From the NCBI RefSeq assembly GCF_009769385.1, contig NZ_VKAB01000030.1:96854-160853 (forward strand): DNA of 64,000 nt. The letters are read 5' to 3'. Numbering within the stretch: the stretch's first letter is position 1; the number at the start of each line of letters is the position of its first letter. The translations under genes were made by a program, and so were the position numbers. Shown here piece by piece: positions 33,609 through 42,345 of the stretch. The notes under the pieces were generated by a model. It saw only the letters and a list, made by a program, of their open reading frames with translations, had not been told where the DNA came from and ran no database searches. This stretch comes from Saccharothrix deserti (lineage in GTDB: Bacteria; Actinomycetota; Actinomycetes; Mycobacteriales; Pseudonocardiaceae).

Positions 33609-34988
33609 TCAGCTCAGCACCAGCTGCGTGACCGACGGACCCGGCAGGGCCACGGACACCTGCCCGGCGCTCACCGCCACCGTCCCGAGGTTGGTCGGCT
33701 TGGCGTAGCTCACCGTGTTGCCGTCCTTCTGGTGCACGGCGGCCTGCGTCAGACCGGACCCGACCCCGATCACGGCGTTGTGCGGCGTCGTGCCCTTGTT
33801 CACGATGACGACGACCTTGGGGTTGGCGGAGGCGTACACCTCCACGTTGTTCCCGAGGGTCGTGGACGACCGCACCAGGCTGCTCCCGAAGTGCGCCAGC
33901 GCGGTGCCCTCCTGGCCGGTGAAGAAGCCGACGCCCTGGTAGACCGGCATCCGCTCGTTGCGACCCGCGCCGTTGGTGTTCGGCTGGTCGTACAGCAGGC
34001 CCAGCGCGCCGTTCTTGTCGCCGTACACGTAACCGCGCGCACCCGCCTCGGCGAGCCGGCCGAACACGCTGGCGCTCCACCAGATCGCCGCGTTCCGGTA
34101 CTGGACGGGCTCGGTGCCGATGTTGTCGCAGCCCGCCGGGTTCGGGTGGACGCCCCAGTCGGAGTTGGTCTCACCGATCTGGATGCCGATCCGGTCCGCC
34201 CGCGAAGGCACGACGCTCGCGATGATGTCGCGCACCGCGGCCACGTCGGTGCTCCACTGCGCCGTCTCGGCCAGCAACGTGCTGTCGCACGCCGCGTGCT
34301 CGCCCGCGCCGTACTTGTGGAAGTCCACGAAGTCCGTCCGGCTGCCGCTGACCGCCAGGAAGTCCCTGATCCAGGCCATGTTCGGGTCGCCTACGGCCGG
34401 GCCGCCGACGCTGATCGCCGGGTCGACGGCCTTCATCGCGTCGTAGACGGCGTTGAAACGGGCGCCGTAGGCCGCCGGGGAACCGTCCGGCTTGGCGTTC
34501 GGCTCGTTGCCGATGATCCACCGGCCGACCCGGTTGCCACCGAGGTTGAAGTGCCGCACCAGGTTGGCCGCGTCGGTCGCGTTCTCCGGCACGATCAGCA
34601 CCGGCTCCGCGCCGAGGTCCTTGATCGCGGTGACCCAGGCGTCGCCGGCGACTTTCCGGTCCGCCCCGTCGCCGCCGGCGACGATGGCGCTGGTGGGATC
34701 ACCCGGCGTGGCGTACACCAGCTGCATGCGCAACGAGCCGTACCGGCCCGCGAGCATCGCGCGGTGCTGCGGGTCGTTGGTGATGTAACTGTCGTACCCG
34801 TAGCCGGTGATGTCGGCGCTGAACGTGTCGCGGGGCACCGGCCGCACCACCGCGCCGAAGTCGACGGTCACGTTCGCGACCGCGGCCTGCGCGGGCGTGG
34901 TCAGCAGCGGAACCAGCGCGACGGCCGCCGCCGCGCCGATGAATCCGCGTGACCTCGACCTGCGTGATCTCAAACTGTGTGATCTCAA
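33609..34988 (-). CDS. Secreted clan-A glycoside hydrolase (GH39/GH79-like)
   Basis: About 459 residues. N-terminus: SHSLRSRRSRSRGFIGAAAA, a Sec/Tat-like signal peptide, ending PAQA. The mature protein is a (beta/alpha)8 barrel: WIIGNEPNAKPDGSP carries the acid/base glutamate (GNEP) and GIQIGETNSDWG the likely nucleophile glutamate. A short beta-sandwich (VVVIVNKGTTPHNAV, VSAGQVSVALPG) ends it. Substrate not determined; heparanase-like and xylosidase-like members share this pattern. The start is uncertain: a TTG at 34988 heads the open frame, within a three-fold 15-bp repeat, without a clear ribosome site. Confidence 0.75.
   Translation of the reverse strand: MRSHSLRSRRSRSRGFIGAAAAVALVPLLTTPAQAAVANVTVDFGAVVRPVPRDTFSADITGYGYDSYITNDPQHRAMLAGRYGSLRMQLVYATPGDPTSAIVAGGDGADRKVAGDAWVTAIKDLGAEPVLIVPENATDAANLVRHFNLGGNRVGRWIIGNEPNAKPDGSPAAYGARFNAVYDAMKAVDPAISVGGPAVGDPNMAWIRDFLAVSGSRTDFVDFHKYGAGEHAACDSTLLAETAQWSTDVAAVRDIIASVVPSRADRIGIQIGETNSDWGVHPNPAGCDNIGTEPVQYRNAAIWWSASVFGRLAEAGARGYVYGDKNGALGLLYDQPNTNGAGRNERMPVYQGVGFFTGQEGTALAHFGSSLVRSSTTLGNNVEVYASANPKVVVIVNKGTTPHNAVIGVGSGLTQAAVHQKDGNTVSYAKPTNLGTVAVSAGQVSVALPGPSVTQLVLS
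34944..34988 (-). repeat. Three 15-bp tandem repeats at the signal-peptide start
   Basis: Minus-strand units TTGAGATCACACAGT, TTGAGATCACGCAGG, TCGAGGTCACGCGGA (34988, 34973, 34958). In frame they encode LRSHS, LRSRR, SRSRG, a repeated basic n-region; two TTG codons are possible starts. Confidence 0.8.
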
Positions 34989-35061
34989 AAGAAGGCACCC
35001 TGTCGTGAGTCCGGCGCCGGGCCGGACAACCCCAGTAGTGAGATCAACATAGCCGCACCCA

Positions 35062-35250
35062 CTATCGACGCACTTCCATGCGGGGCCGGTCCAGGGCGCC
35101 CAGCACCGCGTGCGCGACGCGGTCGGGGGTCAGCGGGCGGCTCGGGAAGTTCAGCGCGGAACCGCCCCCGGCGACCTCGTGGCGGAGCATGGGGGTGTCC
35201 ACGGAGCCGGGGTGGATCATGCTGACGCCGACGCCGGTCTCACGTTCCAC
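35062..35250 (-). pseudogene. Truncated short-chain dehydrogenase remnant
   Basis: A 62-codon frame (35250 to 35062) gives only the C-terminal part of an SDR: GVGVSMIHPGSVDTPMLRHE, then PLTPDRVAHAVLGALDRP. The cofactor-binding fold and the YxxxK centre are missing. It stands alone next to the nitronate monooxygenase and is probably the end of a decayed gene. Confidence 0.65.
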
Positions 35251-35266
35251 GGCTTCCTCGTGCCCG

Positions 35267-36214
35267 TCAGTCGACGCCCAGACCGCGCACGAGGTCGGCG
35301 ACGATCTCCGCGGCGCTCTCCGACCGGGTCACCGAGCCGACGCCTTGGCCCGCGTAGAGCGCCATCGCCTCGACGGCGCCGGTGGCGTCCGCGGCGGGAT
35401 TGTGCGGGCTGAACCTCGGCACGGCGGTCCGCACACCGCCAACGCTCATCTCCGCGACGTGGTCACCCGTGAACTCCTCGGCCGCCCGCAGGCAGGACCG
35501 CAGGACGCGGTGCGCCACGGGAAAGGTGTCGGTGGAGAAGGCATCGGTCAACACGGTGTCCTCGTAGCCCGCGTCGAGCACGGCCGCGAGGTGTACCGGG
35601 TGCGTGGCGGCCTCACGGGCGGCGAGGAAACGCGTGCCGACCCGCACGGCCGAGGCACCGGCGGCCAGGGCCGCGGCGACGGCGCGGTGGGTCGCGATCC
35701 CGCCCGCGGCCACGACGGGGACGTCCACCGCGTCGAGCACGCCGTCCAGCAACGGCAGCAGCCCGATACCGCCGGTCGTACGACCACCCGCCTCGATGCC
35801 GCGGGCTACGACCAGGTCGCAGCCCGCGTCCACGGCGGCGCGCGCCTCGTTGGCGGAGACGACCTGCCGGGACACCAGCGCCCCACCGGCCTTGGCCCGC
35901 TCGACCAGCGCCGGGTCGGCCGGACCGAAGTAGAACTCGACCAGCGGGGCCTTCGCGGCGGCGATCTCGACGACCTCCTCGTCGGCGAGCGGCTGGATGA
36001 AGTTCACGCCGTAGCACCGCGTTCGGCTGTTGAGCACGTCGATCGCCCCGGCAAGCGCGGAGGCGGGCATCGCGACCGCGGCGAGCATGCCGTGGCCCCC
36101 GGCGGCCGCCACGGCGGCGGGCAGGTCGGGGACGGCAGCGGCGAAACCGATCGGCGCCTGCTGGACGGGCACATCACAGCCGACGAGCCGGGTGAACGGT
36201 GTCGTGAACCTCAT
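35267..36214 (-). CDS. Nitronate monooxygenase (2-nitropropane dioxygenase family)
   Basis: Start at the ATG at 36214; 315 residues. FMN TIM-barrel enzyme: QQAPIGFAAAVPDLPAAVAAAGGHGML at the N-terminus, then phosphate-binding ARGIEAGGRTTG, and late GGIATHRAVAAALAAGASAVRVGTRFLA. These oxidise nitronates such as propionate-3-nitronate with FMN and oxygen. No reductase or biosynthetic neighbour. The N-terminal frame continues upstream but the ATG is the natural start. Confidence 0.88.
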   Translation of the reverse strand: MRFTTPFTRLVGCDVPVQQAPIGFAAAVPDLPAAVAAAGGHGMLAAVAMPASALAGAIDVLNSRTRCYGVNFIQPLADEEVVEIAAAKAPLVEFYFGPADPALVERAKAGGALVSRQVVSANEARAAVDAGCDLVVARGIEAGGRTTGGIGLLPLLDGVLDAVDVPVVAAGGIATHRAVAAALAAGASAVRVGTRFLAAREAATHPVHLAAVLDAGYEDTVLTDAFSTDTFPVAHRVLRSCLRAAEEFTGDHVAEMSVGGVRTAVPRFSPHNPAADATGAVEAMALYAGQGVGSVTRSESAAEIVADLVRGLGVD

Positions 36215-36532
36215 GGCGCGGTTCCTCACGTCGGATCGTCCGGGGGGGCTGGTGACAGTGTCTGTCCCCCGGACCGGCTCAGCGCGTCGAACCCCGGCAG
36301 GGGTGCACGGGCGGGTGTACACACCCGGTCGACGGTGCCGGGAGCGACCGCGGCGCCCGCGTCGAGCACCCCGAGCAGGAGCCGGGTGTCCCGAGAGGGA
36401 GATGCCCCATGAGCCGCACTCCCTCCGGTGGTCGCGTCGGCCGGCACGGTGCAGCGGCGGCCAGGTGGTCGTGGACTACAGGGCGCTTGTCACCCGATTG
36501 GGTGAAGCGATGCATAATGTGATGACCTGACA
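36215..36532. other. Intergenic stretch before the hypothetical gene
   Basis: 318 bases without a gene I can support. A short minus-strand frame (36447-36226) is open but has no recognisable domain. Confidence 0.4.
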
Positions 36533-36940
36533 GTGATCGAAACCGCCACCTGGAACGCACCCATGAGCCATGATCAGCCGCTGCCCGCCTGGACGGCGGA
36601 CGCGACACCCGAGGCCCGCTACGGCACGCTGCTCGGCATGGCGGCCGCGATCGGCTCTCTCCTGGACGAGCGCACCGGAGGCCACCGCCGCGCCGACGTC
36701 GAGCGGTTGGTGCTGCTGCCCGCACCGGCACCGGCCCGAGCGGTCGAACTCGTGCGCGGCTGGCAGACCGAACTCGCCAACGCACGGCGCAAGCCGAAGC
36801 TGCCCGAGCTGGACGACCTGCTGCGGATGTTCGAGGAGGTCACAACCGGCCTGGCACACCACCCGCTGCCACCCGGCGTGCCCCTGGCCGCAGGCAGGGT
36901 GGCCGCGGCGATGAACACCACCCGGCACGCGGTGCTGTGA
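36533..36940 (+). CDS. Hypothetical protein, helical
   Basis: GTG at 36533; an in-frame ATG at 36563 (MSHDQPLP) is an alternative. 135 residues, predicted mostly helical: TPEARYGTLLGMAAAIGSLLDE, ADVERLVLLPAP, RWG-less hydrophobic helices and PKLPELDDLLRMFEEVTTGLAHHPLPP. No family recognised. It sits between the nitronate monooxygenase and the conflict island. Confidence 0.5.
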   Translation: MIETATWNAPMSHDQPLPAWTADATPEARYGTLLGMAAAIGSLLDERTGGHRRADVERLVLLPAPAPARAVELVRGWQTELANARRKPKLPELDDLLRMFEEVTTGLAHHPLPPGVPLAAGRVAAAMNTTRHAVL

Positions 36941-37005
36941 CCACACCGGTTCCGTCGTGCAGCCCTGCTCCCCGGCCGCCGGCCACCCACGCCCCGGCCG
37001 CCGGT

Positions 37006-37028
37006 CAGGCCCAATGCCAGTGACTCAG
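37006..37028 (+). repeat. 23-bp repeat copy A
   Basis: CAGGCCCAATGCCAGTGACT followed by CAG. Nineteen of 23 bases match copy B (37213-37235, inverted) and 17 match copy C (39228-39250). Confidence 0.75.
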
Positions 37029-37212
37029 GCTGTTTCCCCAGCTCAGGCAGGTGCGGCAACGGCTGGGCGGCACCGACTGGCGTCGTGATCGCGACACTCG
37101 GACATCTGCTGTCGCCAGCCCCCTTGGGGCGCTGACGGACCGCACAACGCGGGGCGCGCCAAACACCGCTCCGTGGAGCCTTCGAACGGGTCCTGACGTG
37201 CGGATATTGGCG

Positions 37213-37235
37213 CTAGGTCACTGGTATTGGCCCTG
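37213..37235 (-). repeat. 23-bp repeat copy B (inverted)
   Basis: Minus strand reads CAGGGCCAATACCAGTGACC then TAG. Ends 78 bases before the amine oxidase start. Confidence 0.75.
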
Positions 37236-37313
37236 GGACAACCCGGACGGACCAACCGCAAGCACACGATCCGGGACTGTCCGTGCCCGCGCTGACTACC
37301 TGACAATCAAGCC

Positions 37314-39230
37314 ATGTCAGAAAAAGCCGGCGCGGACGGTTCACCCAGCGTCTTGGTCGTGGGGGCCGGGATGTCCGGGCTGGCCGCAGCGCGGGCACTG
37401 CGCGAACTCGGCCACCCCGTCACCGTCCTGGAGGCACGCGACCGCGTCGGCGGGCGGATCTGGACCGACGAGCACGGGGTCGACCTCGGCGCGCACTGGA
37501 TCCACGGCACGGACGGCAATCCGATCACCGAACTGGTCGAGGACCTGGGTATCCCCTACAGCTACGTGGGCGGCGACAGCGCCTACACCGGGGGTTTCGA
37601 CAGCCTGGACCTGTTCGGCGCGGACAACCGCCTGGCGAACCACCGCCGCAAGAGCCGCACCCTGGAACTGGCCGACGACGTGCTGCACGAGCTCGAACAG
37701 CGGGCCGAGACCGCGCGCAAGGGGCAGCACCCGGACATCCCGCTCGGCGAGGCCGTCCGCCAGATCCTCGCCGAGCGCCGACTGTCCCCCGAGGACGAAC
37801 ACGCGGTCCGCTACCACCTCAACGTGATCCTGCGCGAGGACGTCGCCGAGGACCCCGACAACCTGTCGCTGAAGTTCTGGGAGGACGGCTACCTGGTCTA
37901 CGGCTACGGCGACAGCATCCTGCACCAGGGCTACCAGTCGGTTGTCGACGCCCTCGCCGAAGGGCTGGACGTCAGGTTGCGCCACGTGGTCACGCGGATC
38001 GACACCGGCGCCGGGCCGGTGCGGGTCACGACCGACCGGGGTCGCTTCGAGGCGGACAAGGTACTGGTGACCGTGCCGCTCGGTGTGCTCAAGGCCGAGG
38101 CGGTGCGCTTCGAGCCCCCGCTGCCCGAGGCCAAGCGGTCGGCGATCGCCCGGCTGGGCTTCGGCACCCTCAACAAGATCGCCCTGCACTACCGCGAACC
38201 CTTCTGGCCGAAGGAGCAGTACGTCTTCGGCTACCTGTGCCGCGACACCGACCGCTACCCCACGGTCGTCATCAGCATGTGGAAGTCCCACGGCAAGCCG
38301 ATCCTGGTGATGCTGCTCGGCGCCTCGCTCGGCCGCGAGATGGAGACCTGGTCCGAAGAGGACGTCTCCACCTACGCCACCACCGTCGTCAAGGACATCT
38401 TCGGCGCCGGCGCGCCCGCACCCGAACACATCTCGCGCACCGCGTGGTCCACCGACCCCTTCGCCCGGGGCGCGTACACCTGCATCGGCGTCAACGCCTC
38501 GTCGAAGGACATCGGCACGCTCGCCGAACCGGTTGGCGACCGGCTGTTCTTCGCCGGTGAGGGCACCAATCCCTACCACTGGGGCTGCGTGCACAGCGCC
38601 TACGAGTCCGGCAGGCGCGAAGCCGCGCGGATCAGCGGGAACTCCGCCACCTACACCCCGCCGAGCGCCGGGACCTCCCGCCGCCAGTCGCGCAACACCG
38701 ACCGCATGCTGCGCTTCGTGCGGATGCGGATGACGCACATCACCGAGCGCGAGCTGACCGAGCGGGTGGCGTGCCTGCGGGAGAGCGTCGATCCCCACGG
38801 GGTGCGGCTGTTCGCCTCGCTGGTCGACTCCGAGTTGGAGACGCTCGCCTCGATGTTCGACGAGATCCCTTTCACCGCAGGCGATTCCATCTGCCGGGAG
38901 GACGACGCCGCGCACGGGGTGTTCCTCGTCGCGAGCGGCGAGGTCGAGGTCGACTTCGGTGGCATCTACGAACGCGCGGTCCTGGGCCGCGGTGCCCTGC
39001 TCGGCCACTACGACCTGTTCTTCAACGCCCGCACCACATCGGTCACGGCGCTCAGCGACGACGTCGTGGTGTTCTACCTGGACCACTACCGGTACCAGAG
39101 CTTCCTCTACGCCTTTCCCAACGTCATGATGCTCATGATGTCGGATCTGGTCACGCGCTGGGAGCAACTGGAGAGCGCGCTCGGCTCCGCAACGCTGTCC
39201 GCTCCCACGCGGAAACCGGGAGCGGCCTAG
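37314..39230 (+). CDS. Flavin amine oxidase fused to a cyclic-nucleotide-binding-like domain
   Basis: 638 residues. Residues ~10-450 are an FAD amine oxidase of the polyamine/monoamine oxidase type: VLVVGAGMSGLAAARALREL, LEARDRVGGRIWTDEHGVDLGAHWIHG, VTVPLGVLKAEAVRFEPPLP, and the C-terminal FAD block DRLFFAGEGTNPYHWGCVHSAYESG. A basic linker (TYTPPSAGTSRRQSRNTDR) leads to residues ~500-620, which look like a cyclic-nucleotide-binding domain: LFASLVDSELETLASMFDEI, AHGVFLVASGEVEVDFG, RGALLGHYDLFFNARTTSVTAL. In the phosphate-binding cassette the usual glutamate is a histidine while the arginine is kept. Ligand control of an amine oxidase is inferred. Confidence 0.82.
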   Translation: MSEKAGADGSPSVLVVGAGMSGLAAARALRELGHPVTVLEARDRVGGRIWTDEHGVDLGAHWIHGTDGNPITELVEDLGIPYSYVGGDSAYTGGFDSLDLFGADNRLANHRRKSRTLELADDVLHELEQRAETARKGQHPDIPLGEAVRQILAERRLSPEDEHAVRYHLNVILREDVAEDPDNLSLKFWEDGYLVYGYGDSILHQGYQSVVDALAEGLDVRLRHVVTRIDTGAGPVRVTTDRGRFEADKVLVTVPLGVLKAEAVRFEPPLPEAKRSAIARLGFGTLNKIALHYREPFWPKEQYVFGYLCRDTDRYPTVVISMWKSHGKPILVMLLGASLGREMETWSEEDVSTYATTVVKDIFGAGAPAPEHISRTAWSTDPFARGAYTCIGVNASSKDIGTLAEPVGDRLFFAGEGTNPYHWGCVHSAYESGRREAARISGNSATYTPPSAGTSRRQSRNTDRMLRFVRMRMTHITERELTERVACLRESVDPHGVRLFASLVDSELETLASMFDEIPFTAGDSICREDDAAHGVFLVASGEVEVDFGGIYERAVLGRGALLGHYDLFFNARTTSVTALSDDVVVFYLDHYRYQSFLYAFPNVMMLMMSDLVTRWEQLESALGSATLSAPTRKPGAA

Positions 39231-39250
39231 GCCCGATACCAGTGACTGGA
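39228..39250 (+). repeat. 23-bp repeat copy C
   Basis: TAGGCCCGATACCAGTGACT followed by GGA. It begins at the amine oxidase stop codon and lies about 47 bases before the CHAT gene. Confidence 0.7.
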
Positions 39251-39296
39251 ACCGGAATTCACAGGCCGGGAACTGTTTGAAGGCGTCACGGAAGCG

Positions 39297-42200
39297 GTGG
39301 TCAGCGCGCCTCGCGCCGTACGGTTGATCAGCGTCCCGAGTGGCACAGTCAACATGGAAGACAGGCGCGTGCGCGATTTGCGACAAGACAGGGACCGTCG
39401 ACTGGACAAGGTCTGCGCGAGGTTGGACCGGGTCATGCGCACCAACAGTCACTCACCGGTTCTCGAACCCGAGGCCATCGTGGAAGCACGACTGCTCGAC
39501 GAAGTCCTGGAACCGTTCGACGGCGACCTCGAAGTGCGACACGCCCTCGGTTGGCTGCACTGGCTCCGCCATGAAGCGCTCGACAGCGAGGAAAGCACGA
39601 CCGAGAGAGCGAAGGCAGCGGAGATGTTCCTCCCGTGCTTCCTCTTCGGCGAGGACAACGTGCCCGCTCCTCTGCTCGTCGAACTGGCCGAGCAGGCGGC
39701 GCCGGGCGCGTCGCGCGCGCTGCGCCGGGCGGCCGACTCCGGCGACGCCGAGTTGAGCTCGCGAACCGCAGTGCTCTGGCGTGCCATCGTCAAAGCTCTT
39801 CCCGAGGACCACCGGTTGCGGGGGATCGCATTGTCCAGCCTCGGACACGCCCTCCTGCTCCGACACGGCCATACGCGTGAGCCCGGCGACCTGGACGAGT
39901 CGATCGCAGCGGGTCGCGAGGCTCTGACCCACCCGGCCGAGGTCGTCGAACGCAGCGGATTCCTGCACAACCTGGGACTGGCGTTGCAGGTGCGGTTCGA
40001 GGAGACCAACGACCAGGCGAGCCTGGTCGAATCTGTGGCGGCCCACCGGGACGCCGTGGCGATCACACCACCTGACAGTCCTTTCCGGACGGTCGTGCTG
40101 TCGGGTTTGGCGACGGCGATGGTGACCGCTCAGGACCGCTTCGCCGATCCCGAGCACTTGAGCGCGACGATCGACATGCTGCGCGCCGTACTCGCAGACA
40201 CCGCGGATGACGATCCACACCGGGGAGGCAGGCTGTCCAATCTGGCCCTGACGTTCCACAAGCGCTACGACTTGCTCGAGGATCCCGAGGATCTTCAAGA
40301 GGCAGTCCACGCGGCACGTGGGGCCATCGAGGTCACGGGGCAGGACGACGGCAGGCTGCCGGGGTACCTGACGACGCTGGCCGACGTGCTCCACGGCCGG
40401 TTCGAGCACACCGGGGATTCCAGCGACGTCGACGAGGCCGTCGTCGTAGCCCGACGAGCAGTCGCCCTCACCCCGCCAGGCCATCCCCAATCGGCGGGGC
40501 GTCTGCTCAGCCTGGCGAACGCGCTGCGATGCCAGGCTCGTGGTACCGATGACGAGGACGGCATGAGGCAGGCGGCGCTGATCTACGCCGACGCGGCGCA
40601 CGTCGTGACCGCGCCTCCTTCGCACCGCGTCAGAGCCGCGCGCAACGCTGCGGCACTGCTCGCGCGGACCGAGCCTCGACGAGCGGCAGGACTGCTCGAG
40701 ATGGCGGTGCGACTGCTGCCCGCGGTCACGCCGCGCGAGTTGGAGCGGCACGACCACCGACACGTGTTCGACGACCTGACCAACCTGGCCGGAGATGCCG
40801 CCGCGCTGGCGCTGTCCGATGACAGCGTTCCGGAAGAGCAGCGAGCGCTTCGCGCGTTGCGCCTGCTGGAGACAGGGCGCGCGGTCGTGCTGGGGCGCCA
40901 GTTCGACCTTCGGGGTGAGCTCGCCGATCTGCATCGCAGGCACCCGGAACTGGCCACCCGCTTCACGACCGCGCGAGACCTGTTGGACCGCCCCCCGGTC
41001 CCGTACACCATCGGTCCGGACCGCCACCTGCTCGCTGACGCGTTGGAGTCGGTGCTGGCCGAGATCCGCGGCCTGCCCGGGTTCGGGTCGTTCGGCCTTC
41101 CCCCGGACTTGTCCGATCTGCTGGTCGAGGGCGGCCGAGGACCGGTCGTGGTCTTCAACACGAGCGTGCACCGCTGCGACGCACTGCTGATAACCGGGGA
41201 AGGTGTGCGTGCCGTTCCGCTGTCGGGGATGACGCTTGAAGCGCTGATCGAGAACTTCAGGACCTTCTACGACGCTCTGCACACGCCCGACGAGGCAGTA
41301 GTCCTGCCACGAGTGCTGAGTTGGTTGTGGGACAAAGCTGTCGACCCCGTCTTCGCGGCCCTGGGATACGACCGCGGACATGACGGAGTTCGGCGGCTCT
41401 GGTGGGCCCCGGGTGGCATTCTGGGCCTGTTGCCGCTGCACGCGGCCGGCCACCACACCGATCCGCGGGACGATCCGGATCGGCGCACCGTTCTCGACCG
41501 GGTGGTGTCGTCCTACACGCCGAGCGTCCGGGCGCTACGGCACGCGCGTACGCGCACGACCGAGAAGTCCCTGCGGAATCGGGCGTTGATCGTCGCGATG
41601 CCGACGACACCCGGTGCAGCCGGCGGCAGCCTTCCGGCTGCCGCCGCGGAAGCCGAGGTGGTGCGGCGGCTGGTGCCGGAATCCGTGCTCTTGGCGGAAC
41701 ACGACGACATCGGGGGCGCGGTAGGTGGTCCGACGAAGAACAACGTGTTGAAGATCCTGCCGGAGTGCACGATCGCACATTTCATCTGCCATGGCTGGGC
41801 AAATCACCTGGACCCGTCGCAGAGCGTTCTGCTGCTTCGCGATCACCAAACCGATCCGCTGACCGTGGCGACGTTGGACCAGATCCAGTTGGGCAGTGCA
41901 CACATCGTGTACCTGTCCGCGTGCGCTACCGCAGTGGTTCACCACCGAGCGTTGATCGACGAGGCCACACACCTGGCCTCGGCGTTCCAGTTGGCGGGAT
42001 TCCCTCACGTCGTGGGCACGCTTTGGGAAGTACGAGATCGCCCGGCCGTGAGGGTCGCCGAGAAATTCTATGCGACGCTGACAGCGGATCAGGAACACCC
42101 GAGCCCGGCTCTCGCGCTTCACGCCGCCGTGCGCGCCGCTCGTGACCGTTACCCCCATCGTCCGTCTGCTTGGGCGTCCCACCAGCACTTCGGCGCCTGA
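39297..42200 (+). CDS. TPR-CHAT protease (caspase-like, clan CD)
   Basis: 967 residues from the GTG at 39297; an ATG at 39354 is the alternative. Long N-terminal region of TPR-like helical pairs (SLGHALLLRHGHTREPGDLDESIAAGREAL, NLALTFHKRYDLLEDPEDLQEAVHAARGAI). The C-terminal CHAT domain has LWWAPGGILGLLPLHAAGHH, DRVVSSYTPSVRALRHAR, the catalytic-histidine block IAHFICHGWAN (His 832) and the catalytic-cysteine block VYLSACATAV (Cys 876). CHAT proteases with TPR sensors are caspase relatives that cleave partner proteins in immunity-type systems. It opens the CATRA-containing set, downstream of the cNBD-amine oxidase. Confidence 0.9.
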   Translation: MVSAPRAVRLISVPSGTVNMEDRRVRDLRQDRDRRLDKVCARLDRVMRTNSHSPVLEPEAIVEARLLDEVLEPFDGDLEVRHALGWLHWLRHEALDSEESTTERAKAAEMFLPCFLFGEDNVPAPLLVELAEQAAPGASRALRRAADSGDAELSSRTAVLWRAIVKALPEDHRLRGIALSSLGHALLLRHGHTREPGDLDESIAAGREALTHPAEVVERSGFLHNLGLALQVRFEETNDQASLVESVAAHRDAVAITPPDSPFRTVVLSGLATAMVTAQDRFADPEHLSATIDMLRAVLADTADDDPHRGGRLSNLALTFHKRYDLLEDPEDLQEAVHAARGAIEVTGQDDGRLPGYLTTLADVLHGRFEHTGDSSDVDEAVVVARRAVALTPPGHPQSAGRLLSLANALRCQARGTDDEDGMRQAALIYADAAHVVTAPPSHRVRAARNAAALLARTEPRRAAGLLEMAVRLLPAVTPRELERHDHRHVFDDLTNLAGDAAALALSDDSVPEEQRALRALRLLETGRAVVLGRQFDLRGELADLHRRHPELATRFTTARDLLDRPPVPYTIGPDRHLLADALESVLAEIRGLPGFGSFGLPPDLSDLLVEGGRGPVVVFNTSVHRCDALLITGEGVRAVPLSGMTLEALIENFRTFYDALHTPDEAVVLPRVLSWLWDKAVDPVFAALGYDRGHDGVRRLWWAPGGILGLLPLHAAGHHTDPRDDPDRRTVLDRVVSSYTPSVRALRHARTRTTEKSLRNRALIVAMPTTPGAAGGSLPAAAAEAEVVRRLVPESVLLAEHDDIGGAVGGPTKNNVLKILPECTIAHFICHGWANHLDPSQSVLLLRDHQTDPLTVATLDQIQLGSAHIVYLSACATAVVHHRALIDEATHLASAFQLAGFPHVVGTLWEVRDRPAVRVAEKFYATLTADQEHPSPALALHAAVRAARDRYPHRPSAWASHQHFGA

Positions 42201-42247
42201 TCCGGGCATCGTGCCGCCATGACCTCCCGGCATCGGCGGAGTTGGAA

Positions 42248-42276
42248 TGACACGGCTGCAAGCCGAGCGGTATAAA
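42248..42276 (+). promoter_or_regulatory. Candidate promoter of the macro-cyclase gene
   Basis: TGACAC (42248-42253), 17-base spacer, TATAAA (42271-42276), 69 bases before the ATG at 42346. A GGCTGCAAGCC dyad sits inside the spacer. Confidence 0.5.
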
Positions 42277-42345
42277 AGTCATCCGAGTGCCTACGAGGCC
42301 GGCGCGCTCTGATCAGGAGCGGTTGCACGCAGGAGCAGGGACGCG

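Larger units (their letters stand above)
36941..37313. other. Intergenic region bounded by inverted 23-bp repeats
   Basis: 373 bases without a clear gene. It contains an inverted pair of the 23-bp repeat (37006-37028 forward, 37213-37235 reversed) with 184 bases between. Confidence 0.55.

Noticed and set aside
36226..36447. Minus-strand open frame upstream of the nitronate monooxygenase
   Set aside because: 74 codons, no ribosome site, no domain; proline/arginine-rich composition of a chance frame.
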